This document shows positions 23,901 through 34,500 of a DNA stretch of 64,000 nucleotides, piece by piece. Location: positions 3,497,001 through 3,561,000 of the forward strand of contig BSYQ01000006.1 of NCBI GenBank assembly GCA_030272585.1, read 5' to 3'. Position 1 is the stretch's first letter. Each line of letters opens with the position of its first letter. A program made the translations under genes and the position numbers. Below the pieces are notes generated by a model, which was not told the origin of the DNA, ran no database searches, and was given only the letters and a program-made list of their open reading frames with translations. This DNA is from Bryopsis sp. KO-2023 (lineage: Eukaryota; Chlorophyta; Ulvophyceae; Bryopsidales; Bryopsidaceae).

Positions 23901-25148
23901 CTTTGCTGACTTGATACAGCAACTTGGTGCGCACCCCCTTCAAGCAAAAAGCCAATTGCCGTTTCAGTGACAAATTCTCATCATGCCACCAATCCAATCC
24001 AGTATTTACCATTCAAGTGCATGACGAAGAAAAACGATCAATTTGGATCAGTTTTTTCTTATACACAACCTATGGTCACTCGAGTGTTTGAATTCGTCCA
24101 GGATGAGGTATTGAGGTAGGTTTCACTACGGGCCTGGGCATCGAATTGAAATTTTGAAGTCGCTCAAAAAGCAGGATTCGATGAATAAAAACAATGGCAC
24201 ACAGCGATCACCAGACTTTTCTTGATCCAAGTATCTTCACTCAGATATTGCAAGGTAACAGCCTCGAGCACCGGGCTCAGTGATTGTAAATGCCAGGCAA
24301 CGTCAGTGGAGGGAAGCACAACCCCCTCCATCCTGGATCAATTCAATCACAAAATAATTTCTGGCTGCTGTACTTCGTATGTCAGTCATCCAAACGATAG
24401 CAGCTTCAAAATTCCCACAACAGCCCATCCGACAACAAAGGATCCAGTCAAATTGGAAAATCTTTGTTAGGTTTTCCCAAAAAAAAAAAAAAAAAAAAAG
24501 CTGTTGCACGAACACCTTGCTTTTTCCGCACGCACCCCTCACCATCGAATCCAACCAGCCTGATGTCCACTACAAGTTGAGTTTGAAGATTTCGCAAGGC
24601 ATCTCTGCTCTGGTCCAAGGATTGGCCAAGATCGAAGCCCCATTCTGACTGTTCCTTGGAGCTCAATGACAGGAAGCTATCCTGATCTCCAAGAGGATCC
24701 TTCCGAATCTGTTGAAACATATGCATTGGTTATTTGAAAAGAACGTTTGGAATGGAGCTTGGATAACAAACTTCGATACACGAAAAACTGCCCAGAATTG
24801 CAAGTGGGGATGGATGGGGTGGTTTATGGTAATATCATAATGTCCAATAATTAGTGTTTGCACCTGTTATTGTTTGATATAGTGCTCAAATGCAAAACCA
24901 TCGTCTGGTAAGAGTAACTGCCTATTCCATATAAATTCCCACCTTTTCGATACAGATCTGCTACTTTTTATGTAGGCAACACGGGCAGGATTGTCAGGAT
25001 AGCGTTCGATCGCCACCCGAAGTTTCAACGGAAGATAACCGTGGCGCACCTGAGTGATCTTCGCTGTCGTTTGCTTCTCCAACACTTGCGGCGCCGCCAA
25101 CGCATGTCGACTAGCGAGGGAAAATAGCGTAACAAACAGGACAATCAT
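20903..25148 (-). CDS. Membrane protein of the plant At5g58100 family, about 11 exons
   Basis: Start at 25148 with a signal peptide (MIVLFVTLFSLASRHALA). Exons in order: 25148-24943, a poorly resolved one near 24925-24870, 24708-24536 (VVDIRLVGFDGEG), 24332-24212, 23937-23820, 23557-23416 (TIYILNPPRQ), 23222-23012 (RYVWIDLTAGPLTYG), 22690-22455 (IQIVHVHDA, VGFGHCDVC), 22165-21786 (IPVFIFEL, FPDMVLAVRTYGG), 21608-21421 (MWSVGNTVFGP) and 21274-20903. All joins from 24708 down are phase-consistent. The C-terminus has one transmembrane helix (LWLLGLLGIGVGLVLWIL) and a basic tail, so the bulk should be lumenal or extracellular. I recognise the order of motifs from the Arabidopsis protein, which is linked to pollen-wall formation; the molecular function is not established. 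Length is about 730 aa, shorter at the N-terminus than in land plants. Confidence 0.82.
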
Positions 25149-25202
25149 GGCAAGTACTTCGCGCCCTTTCGGGGAGTGCTGCCGACGTATTCGTCTTTGG
25201 TG

Positions 25203-25210
25203 CTTTTATA
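25203..25210 (-). promoter_or_regulatory. TATA box (TATAAAAG) of the At5g58100-like gene
   Basis: On the minus strand, TATAAAAG lies about 55 bp upstream of the ATG at 25148, so the 5' UTR would be very short (about 25-30 nt). Confidence 0.55.
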
Positions 25211-25290
25211 CTTCGTCAAGGTCGCATCACATCGGCACAGGCCAAAGTGACCTTCTGACGGCTCGGACGACATGGAACCATTGATTGTAT

Positions 25291-25314
25291 CACGTGGAGC
25301 ACGTGTACCACGTG
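25291..25314. promoter_or_regulatory. Three G-boxes (CACGTG) at exact 9 bp spacing
   Basis: CACGTG begins at 25291, 25300 and 25309. G-boxes bind bHLH and bZIP factors and in plants mediate light and stress responses. They lie 143 bp from one start codon and 254 bp from the other, so they could serve either gene. Confidence 0.75.
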
Positions 25315-25430
25315 CATTACCAAATCAGCAGACTTTCTCTTGAAAATCTGACTGGGAAGAAGTGTGAGTGCCACACCTCTTGCAAAACGATGTCGTAAGG
25401 AACTCCAAAACAAGCACGAATGCACGATTT

Positions 25431-25443
25431 TTCCAGAAACTTC
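25431..25443. promoter_or_regulatory. Heat-shock element, three units
   Basis: TTC-CA-GAA-AC-TTC is a perfect alternating three-unit HSF binding site, 125 bp upstream of the Hsp70 ATG. This predicts heat induction of the plastid Hsp70. Confidence 0.7.
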
Positions 25444-25567
25444 CCCCCTGTTCGTTTCGTACGGCCATCCCTTAAACGATGTGGTTCTTAATGTTGTATC
25501 CCCACTCTATTTGCGCTTTACCGCCTTTCGCCTCTCGCGCCACGATACAGCGTTTCTTTTGCTGACC

Positions 25568-28500
25568 ATGAACACCGCGCACGTATCACACGCCCAATGC
25601 TCCTTGGGGAGAGCCACCCGTCGCGGCGCCTCTAGCTTCGCGTCGGCACGTCGGCCTTCCGTTCGCCGCCAGTTCGGCGATATCACCCCTGTTGTCCCAG
25701 GACGACCACGAACAGCCAACTTCGGTGCCGTGAGCGCCTCCAGGGGAAAGACGCTCGACATCCGATGCGAAAAGGTGCGAAGGGTGGTGTCAACCCGTCG
25801 CTCAACCAGCAAGGGTTGCTGATCCGTAAGCTGCACTTGTGACCCTCCTATGCGAGGAGACATGCTCTGTGAAACTCATCCTGGAAATATCTGCCTTCCG
25901 TAGGTCGTCGGAATCGATCTCGGTACAACTAACTCCGCTGTTGCAGCGATGGAAGGCGGAAAGCCTACCATAGTCACCAATGCGGAGGGTTCCAGGACCA
26001 CCCCATCCGTCGTTGCTTACACGAAAGGTGGAGACCGTTTGGTCGGGCAGGTGGGCAAAGAACTCTTTGAAAACAGTCATGGACGTTCGCTGTGCTCTGG
26101 AAAGTCGCTGGATTTACTTGATACAAGTTAAAAGAAGTGAAACGAACTTGTCGCGTCTGCAGATTGCCAAGCGCCAAGGTGTGGTGAACCCCGAGAACAC
26201 TTTCTTTTCTGTCAAGCGTTTCATCGGCAGAAAGATGTCCGAAGTGAAAGGAGAGTCCAAGCAAATCCCCTATGGGGTAAGTAAAAAAAACAGCACCACC
26301 ACCAAAGCAACCCAAACATCTCTTGGGAAGGAAAGCAACCCTCTTTTCATCACCTGCTTTACTTTCATTTCACCTCTAGCTGTGTTTTTTCGAAGTTTTT
26401 TTTCTAGAGGGGTAAATGAATTGGCCCGGCTGTATGATCAACCCAGGTTGTTGAAGACAGCAACGGAAATGTCAAAATCGACTGCCCGAACTCCGGAAAG
26501 CAATTTGCTGCGGAAGAGATTTCTGCTTCGGTTCTCAGGAAGTTGGTGGATGATGCTTCCAAGTTTTTGAACGACACCGTGAATAAGGCGGTGGTCACCG
26601 TCCCTGCTTACTTCAACGACTCTCAGAGACAGGCCACCAAGGATGCCGGTAGAATCGCTGGTGTCGAGGTTTTGCGAATCATCAACGAACCCACCGCTGC
26701 CTCCTTGGCATACGGGTTGGACAAGAAGACCAATGAGACCATTCTTGTCTTTGATCTGGGTGGTGGAACTTTCGATGTCTCCATTTTGGAGGTAAGCTGA
26801 AATTGGACAGGAACCTGGTGGGGATAGCTTGGTTTGGAAATTTGGAAAGCTTCCAACACAAATTGGAAATCCTTCCTGCAATGAACCTGAGGTTCAACCT
26901 TGAATAAATGGTTTCCTCCTGAAAGAAGCCAGACGATGAGGTTGCTTTATGTGAAAAAGACTAATGTTAGTTGTTTGGGACAGGTTGGAGATGGTGTGTT
27001 TGAGGTGCTCTCGACTTCCGGTGACACCCATTTGGGAGGTGATGATTTCGATAAGCGAGTTGTCGATTTCATGTCTGATGACTTCAAATCCGCCGAAGGT
27101 AACTCTACCATCTCACAGCAAAATATTGCTTCAAAATATTCGTTCCACGACATGGTTTTTGTCTGTTTGGGTTCCAAACAGACAGCTGCCAAAGGGTCGT
27201 TGGAGATGTATTTGATGTGAATATGCCAGATTTCTTGCTGAGTGATGATAGCTGTATGACCCTAGGTGCAAGGCATCAATGTGGGCTTATGTCATAGTTA
27301 CACTGACAGCAATTTTTGGGAATTGTCTCAGTCTTTTGACTGGATTCATTGGAATCATATGTGCAAGTGATTAAATTCTCCAATACCCCCGACCTTTGTT
27401 TTACTGTTTTCTTTGAAATTTTGTCCTGATGGTGTGGTTTGGGGTGGATGGTTCCTGAGAGTCCTAGAGTCTGTGATGGCACAGGTATTGATCTTCGAAC
27501 GGACCGTCAGGCCCTCCAGCGTCTCACTGAGGCAGCTGAGAAAGCCAAAATCGAGTTGTCTGCCACCTCTCAGACGGCCATCAATTTGCCTTTCATCACA
27601 GCAACCTCAGACGGCCCAAAGCACATCGACACCAACCTCACCCGTGCCAAGTTCGAGTCTATGTGCTCCGACCTCCTCGACAGATGCAAGGTCCCAGTCC
27701 AGAATGCCCTTCGTGACGCCAAACTCTCTCTGTCTGACATCGATGAGGTCATCTTGGTTGGTGGATCCACCAGAATTCCTGCTGTCAAGGACCTTGTTAA
27801 GCAAATGACTGGAAAGGAGCCAAATGTCACTGTGAACCCCGATGAGGTCGTTGCATTGGGCGCCGCCGTCCAAGCTGGTGTGTTGGCTGGAGAGGTGTCT
27901 GATATAGTCCTCTTGGATGTCACCCCATTGTCGCTTGGTTTGGAAACTCTTGGGGGTGTGATGACTAAGCTCATCACGAGAAACACCACCCTGCCCACTT
28001 CAAAGAGTGAAGTTTTCTCGACTGCTGCCGATGGGCAGACCAGTGTGGAGATTAATGTGGTGCAAGGTGAGCGTGAGTTCGTCAAGGACAACAAGTCATT
28101 GGGGACTTTCCGATTGGATGGCATTCCACCAGCACCCAGAGGTGTTCCCCAAGTTGAGGTCAAATTTGACATTGATGCCAATGGTATCTTGAGCGTGACA
28201 GCTACGGATAAGGGCACTGGTCGACAGCAAGACATCAAGATCACTGGTGCCTCGACCCTGCCGTCTGACGAGGTCGATAGAATGGTCAACGAAGCCGAAA
28301 GCATGGCTGAGGAGGACAAGAAGAGGAGAGACAGCGTGGATACCAGGAACCAAGCTGACAGCATGGTATATCAGACCGAGAAGCAGATCAAGGAGTTTGC
28401 AGACAAGCTCTCTGATGATGTCAAATCAAAGGTCGAGTCTGGAGTGGCTGATCTCAAGGCTGCCATTGAGAAAGACGATGTCGATGAGATGAAGGCCAAG

Positions 28501-28728
28501 ATGAAAACCCTTCAAGAGGAGGTTATGCAAATGGGATCTGCTGTGTACGGTCAAGGTCAGCCTGGCGAAGCTGGACCTGGCGCTGCCCCAGGTGGCGACC
28601 CTGGTGCTGGACCCGGTGCTGGACCCGGGGCCGGACCTGGTGCTGGACCCAGTGCTGGACCTGGTGCTGGACCTGGAAAGAAAGATGATGACAACGTAGT
28701 GGACGCCGATTTCACCGACACTAAGTAA
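25568..28728 (+). CDS. Plastid-type Hsp70 (DnaK-like chaperone), nuclear, 6 exons
   Basis: ATP-dependent stromal chaperone for protein folding and import. Exons are 25568-25774, 25904-26050, 26163-26276, 26447-26791, 26984-27098 and 27485-28728; all phases agree and the sum is 723 aa, as in plants. Residues 1-69 are rich in Ala, Ser and Arg and poor in acidic residues, typical of a chloroplast transit peptide. The ATPase domain follows with [43 protein letters not shown] and [13 protein letters not shown]. The substrate-binding domain includes [17 protein letters not shown] and [12 protein letters not shown]. The C-terminus ends [11 protein letters not shown], the plastid and cyanobacterial DnaK ending. 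It is preceded by a Gly-Ala-Gly-Pro repeat tract, longer than in plants. Close similarity to land-plant stromal Hsp70 is the best evidence for the green lineage of this genome. Confidence 0.97.
28600..28677 (+). repeat. 12 bp tandem repeat coding for Gly-Ala-Gly-Pro in Hsp70
   Basis: Copies of GGTGCTGGACCN repeat about six times, in frame, in the linker between the helical lid and the conserved C-terminal motif. Such a tract is prone to length change without frameshift. Confidence 0.8.
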
Positions 28729-31259
28729 AAATCTTGCTTGTCGTGGATAGTTTTGGAATTTGGTTTAAAGTAATGAGGACAGGAGCTATTGCTTTCTTGG
28801 TTTTGTGGAGTGTGAGGGGAGGGGGGTAGTCATATGGGATTTTGAGGAAAAGAGGACAGGAAACCTGCCAACATGGTTCCGATTTTGAAGCTGGAATCTC
28901 AGTGAGGGTTGTTATTTGGAGAGAACGGATGATTGAATGTGCTCATTAAAAGATGTGCTATATACTTGGGATTTGGCAAGAGGAAGTGGGCCTCTTGTGC
29001 TTTTTACATTCGATATTGGGGGATTTGTGGTCGTATCTGTCCGATTCAGGGAGAGTTACTGCTGTGTTTGGGTTCTTAAATCGTAGGAACGTTTAATTCC
29101 TTTTGTTTCTTTAATCGGTCGTCAACTTTTAAAAAAGGATCTCGCTTTTCTGGATGGACGGTTGGTGGCCAACTGTGCAGCAAAATGCCAACCACCTGCG
29201 TCCAGTCGAACAAGGTGGATGCCCAACGAAAATCACTCGTATCCACGCCTCACAGTGTTTTACCAAAGGGAGTTCTGCCAGCAGTAACCTGTACGTGTTC
29301 AAGTAACCGTCAATTCGCTGCGCTGCAGTTCTACATCCTTCGCGCCACCAAGAAAATCACAAACTTCATCGTGGAGGGGACACTTGCAAGGATAGAGTTA
29401 GGCCCCTTTGACAGTTTATCATCTGCTTGGCAAACTCTGGACGAGCTCGAACCCTCCGAGGTGATCAGGGGGGAACAGCAGGCCTGTCCTTCAGAAGAAT
29501 CAAAAATCGTGATGTGAATTTCCATCATTTCTAAGACAAAGAACGCATACCAAAAAGAAAAAAAGAGAAAAAAAAATGAGTGCAAGAAAGAAACTTTGTG
29601 AAGGCCTCACTCGCCAAATGTGCCTTGGGGAAAAGGATTTTGGTGCAGCGTGCGAGACATTTTTCTTGCCAGGCAACGCAAAAGTGTATCGTCCATCCAG
29701 CGGGGGAAACAAGACCATCCGCTTAATCGCCTCCCACAGGACATTACTTGAAGTCCCAGCTCTCAGGTGACCTGACAGTCTCTGCTGAGCATAGTTCGCA
29801 ATAAGAAATTTCCTGTACCTTGGTTGGGCGACAATTTATGCAAAAAGCCTGTGCAGGCTACCTGCAATAGCCCAGTTGTTTAAGCTCTTTGCATGATTTG
29901 ATAAGTGTTCGTTGGGGAAAGTCTGGAGTGGAAAATCGATGTCGACTGGTGTTTGTCCATGTGTCTCACCAGGAGTGGTCTGGGTGAAGCTGTACATCAT
30001 GAAGCTCCAGATGCGTTTTACATTGTTTTCGCTATCTCTGGCAACGCGACTCTACCAAGGGCTGCATTTCAAGTCTTCGCAATGGAATCTGGCCCCCACC
30101 ACGATGTCGAAACTGCTCAAAAACTACTGCACAGTCGTCCTTCGCAGCAGGTTGAACGCTTGCCAGAAATACTTCCTTGCATAAGCCCACCTACTTTCAC
30201 CCGTTCGCGTCAGAAGCGTTTCTTGAACTGGAACATGAATGATTCGAGGTATGGGTATGTGATGACAGTGAATGTGCTTCAAAGGATGCAGGGGCGATAA
30301 CAAAATTGGTCTTCCTACCTCTCTCCGTTTACGTTTGGAGTGCGCCGCCGGAAGCAGCATGCGACTCGAGCAATCGCGGCCCAAGGTGCCTCGCGCGTGC
30401 TAAGGATGTTGACGCTGCCCCAATGCTCAGGTCGAACCTACAGTCCTGGTTGTGGACCAAACCGGAATTTGGAAATTTAGTTTTGTCTTTGTGTTTGGTG
30501 TGCGGAATATCTCAGAGCGTCTTTTCTTGCCCCAGGCTTCCTGTTATTGATCCTAGAGACTACCTCTCTGTCACAAGCCATCGAACCGACACAATTGACC
30601 CTCAACCAATGCAAACGGAAGCTCCTGCAACACAGGCTGACCGGACAGGAATGGGTATGGTTCCTGTTCTGGTCCCGATGATGGTATCACAGCAGGGCCC
30701 AGCTTCTGCGAACCCCTCTTATTCGGTGTCCGTCCAGATAGCAACAGGATCAATGCACACCACACCATCTTCCAAAGGAGGTCCTCAACTCATCGATCGT
30801 CCAGTCCATGAGAAAAGCATTTTTCAAGTGCACCCTGAGAACTGGAGGACAAGGGATTCCCTACAAGAAGGTATCGCTTTGGGGATACCAGTGCAAGGAT
30901 ACCAGTCGCAGCCAAGCCTGCACAACGCATGCAACCATATCGACAATACGGACAATGATCCATTGTCGAAGCGTCCGCAGTGCGTCGCACACACATCGCA
31001 CCCAGGGCGAACGTACACCATAGCACGTAGACTGCAGACAAAGCAAACGAGCAGCAGCACTGGGCACAGGTAGCTTAATGCAACGCATATTTAAATAGGA
31101 AAGTTCCGGAACACACGCCCTGGGAAGATACTTGGATGGGAGAACTCTGATCACATTCTTTGGACTCTATTTTGCTTTTGTGGCGAGGAGAATTAGTTTG
31201 ATTGGCATTGAGTTAGGATGACACTGGCCGTTTGTTGCTGCTTTACAGAGGTGCTTTAC
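28729..31259. other. Region with unassigned open stretches left of the Ty3 element
   Basis: Right of Hsp70 there are several plus-strand open stretches that look moderately coding. These are 29185-29517 (contains KKITNFIVEGTLARIELGPF), 29912-30184, and a stretch after an acceptor at about 30535 (contains ETTSLSQAIEPTQLTLNQ). I could not link them in phase or recognise a domain. They may be exons of a gene whose later exon was split by the Ty3 element at 31260. Confidence 0.3.
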
Positions 31260-31414
31260 TGTTATGGCCAAACGCGAGTTCCGACCCTCGCGGCACAATG
31301 CAACTGTGATAAGAATTAATTTACAACCCGTTGTCTCTCCTTAAATCACCAACTCTAACCGTTCTGTCCGACATAACATCACTATGTCTGACCTAACCCC
31401 AGTCGGTCATATCA
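31260..31414 (-). repeat. 3' LTR of the Ty3 element
   Basis: 155 bp, direct repeat of 37779-37932. Unusually short for the family. Confidence 0.95.
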
Positions 31415-31428
31415 ACCACTCCCCCCTT
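31415..31428 (-). other. Polypurine tract of the Ty3 element
   Basis: On the minus strand a GAAGGGGGGAGTGGT-like purine run immediately precedes the 3' LTR; it should prime plus-strand DNA synthesis. Confidence 0.8.
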
Positions 31429-31596
31429 CAGACACAACGTCCTCGTAAAGTCCCACATTCAGGCAGCAAAAATAGAAAAGGTCCCACATGAGATAGCAAC
31501 TTCCAGCAGATATATTTGCAGCCCATACTACTATCCACAGAAAGTCCCCCTCAATCCATTCATCCACCTTTTCTCCCCATCATTCACTGTCTTGAA

Positions 31597-34500
31597 TCAT
31601 CGTTTCTTGGACTTCCCTTTCTTGGACGCTTGCGTTTGAAGATACTGGGCGATGAGGTCCGATACCGTATCGAGGTTTTGCTCCTTCTCCCAAGTCGCTT
31701 CATGTAATTCATATCCCAGCCATGCAACGAGGAACTGACGATTCTTGCCCTTTCCGCGATGATCAATGATGGCTCGCACCTTGTATAACTCTTCGCCATC
31801 GTCTGTGATTATCGGCGGCGGCGGCGCCACTTCCCTTGCAAATGTCTCTGATCTCTTGAAAAGCTTCAGCTTACTCACATGGAAAACGTCGTGGATCTTC
31901 CAGTTCGCTGGTAATTCGATCCGAAATGCAACATCCGAAATCGCTTCGACGATTTTCAATGGACCCACATATTTCCTTCTGATTTTGGCAGGGATCTGGC
32001 TGTAGCATGTCTTGGGCAGTTGAGTGATTCGGAGACAAACTTCGTCACCGATGTTGAGTTTGATGTCTTTCCGTTTTCGGTTGGCGACATTTCTGTAATG
32101 TTCCCGGGATTTTTCATAGTTCTGTTTCGCCTCCCCCTCGATGCGTTGCATGCGTCCCAGCATGACATCCACAGCCTCGTTCGTGATCGGTGGCAGCATC
32201 GGAGGTATTGCGTTTGGTTGAAATCCATACAGAAGGTAAAATGGCGACATCCCAGTGGTAGCATTCTTCATTCGATTTGCGGCGAATTCCAGCGAAGATA
32301 GATGTTCGCTCCACCTCTCTGGCTGATCCTCCACATACGGACGCAGCAGATTCTCCAGCGTGCGGATGGTGACTTCGGACTGGCCATCCGACTGAGGGTG
32401 GTACGCCGTCGACAGATGCAAATTCGTGCCGACTAATCTGAAGAGCTCCTGGTAGAATGCCGACGTGAAACGCGGATCACGATCGGAGACGATGACCTCC
32501 GGCAATCCAAAGTGGCGGTAGACGTTGTCGAAGAACATTCGAGCGTAATCCACAGCTGACGTCTCTTTCGTACATGGGACGTATTTTGCGAATTTCGTCA
32601 GTCGATCAACGAAAACTGCCACTGCAGTATATCCATTTGATTCGGGTAAATCGGTCATCAGATCTGTAGTGACTTGTTGGAATTTGTATTTTGGGATTGG
32701 GAGGGGATGTAACAAACCCTGAGTTTTTTCTGTAGTTCCCTTGCACACTTGGCAGAGTGGGCAGGTCCTGATGTAATGCTTCACATCCCTCCTCCAGCCT
32801 TTCCACCAGAAGTGTTGTTTCAGCAACTCACAAGTCCTGTGTTCTCCAGAATGACCTGCAGTTTTGAGGTCATGAAAATTCTCCAAAATAGATTTCCTCC
32901 TCTCCTGAGGCACCACTGGCACCCACAGTTCACCATCATCAGAATGCTGTAGGACTCCTTTATCCCCCAGTCTGTAGTTTTTGACTTTTCCACCAGCCTC
33001 CAGCTTATCCACTATTTTCTGCAACGGAGGTGAGGTTCGAACCTCCGCGTTCCAAGTCACAATCTCATCCTCAGACCACTGCACCGTTGTGATGGCAGCC
33101 ACACTCCCTGGTTCCTCCACCCCTGGTGGCCTTGACAATGCATCTGCAACCAAATTTGCTTTTCCAGGCAAATATTTTATTTTGGGATTTATACTTTGAA
33201 AGTGACCCAGTTGCAGCCACCTGGTCTGTGTCCTTGACATCTCCTTTTGTTCCAGGAAGTGGGTTGCTGGCTTGTGATCTGTGTAGACTGTGGTTCCTTT
33301 GGATGATCCTTCCAGATAGTGCCTCCAGAATTTCAGTGCATAGGCTATACCCAGCATTTCTCTGTCATAGGCTGAATATCTGGTTTCAGTTGGGATGAGC
33401 TTTCTGCTGAGGAAGGCACATGGTTTGAGACCTGCACCTTGGTCCTGCATTAAGACTGCACCAATGGCCACATTGGATGCATCTGTTGTGACCACATACT
33501 CCAGCTCTGGGTTAGGGATGATCAGTAGGGGAGCACTGGTCAGAGTGTCTTTTAATTTTTCAAATGCATTTTTCTGCAATGGTCCCCATTTCCATTCAGC
33601 ATCCTTTTTGGTTAATTCATGCAGAGGGGATGCCAGCTGAGCAAATCCTTGGATAAATTTTCTGTAATAGGACATCATTCCAAGGAAGCTTCTGACGTCT
33701 CTTACTGATTTCAACTCTGGCCAATTCTTGACGACTTCCACCTTCGATTCGACTGGTGCAATCCCTCCATTCTTGATCATGAATCCCAAAAATTCGACTT
33801 CATTAACAGCGATCTCGCATTTCGACGACTTTGCGTACATCGCATGCTGCCGCAGCCTCCCGAGCACACTCCGCAGATGTTCGATGTGATCCTCCTGATT
33901 TCTCGAATAGATTATTATGTCGTCAAGGTAACAAACCACAAAGCAGTCTGTAAGACCCTGGAGGACGACATTCATGGCGGCCATGAAATGTGCCGGCGCA
34001 TTCGCGACCCCCATAGGCACGACATTCCATTCGAACGATCCGTAGCGCGTCTTGAACGCTGTTTTGCTGCGATCCTCTTCACGCACCGGGAGCTGCCAGT
34101 AGCCATGTTTCAGGTCGATTTTCGAAAACACATGCATGCCTTGAAATCTGTCCATTAGTTCGTCAGGGAGTGGCAGTGGGTATTTGTTTTTGATTGTCAG
34201 GTCGTTCAGCCACCGATAATCCACGCAGAAGCGCAGCGTTCCATCTTTTTTCGGCGCGAACAACACCGGCGCACCCCATGGCGATTCTGATGGTCTGATG
34301 AATGCATGTTCCGTGAGGTATTGAATCTGCCTCCTTATTTCTTCCAGTTCGGCCGGCGACATTCGGTAGATCGGCCGGTCGACCGGTTCTGCACCATCCT
34401 TGAGCTTGATTTCAAAATCCTTGATGTATGCGCGTTTCGGCATGTCTTTTGGCAGATCGTCAGGAAAGACGTCTGCATGTTGCATGAGCAGATCTTTCAG

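Larger units (their letters stand above)
25149..25567. promoter_or_regulatory. Divergent promoter region, At5g58100-like gene and plastid Hsp70
   Basis: 419 bp between divergent start codons. It holds a TATA box for the minus gene, a triple G-box and a heat-shock element, each listed separately. Confidence 0.7.

Noticed and set aside
27570-28364. 264-codon minus-strand open frame
   Set aside because: Antisense shadow of the large last exon of Hsp70.
30306-31073. 255-codon plus-strand open frame
   Set aside because: Composition is not coding-like across its length. A good splice acceptor inside it (about 30535) suggests parts may be exonic in another frame. Kept only as an unassigned region.
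31100-31145. 5S rRNA-like sequence (TACTTGGATGGGAGAACT)
   Set aside because: Matches only a dozen bases of the 5S internal control region, with the neighbouring conserved blocks out of order. Probably chance.
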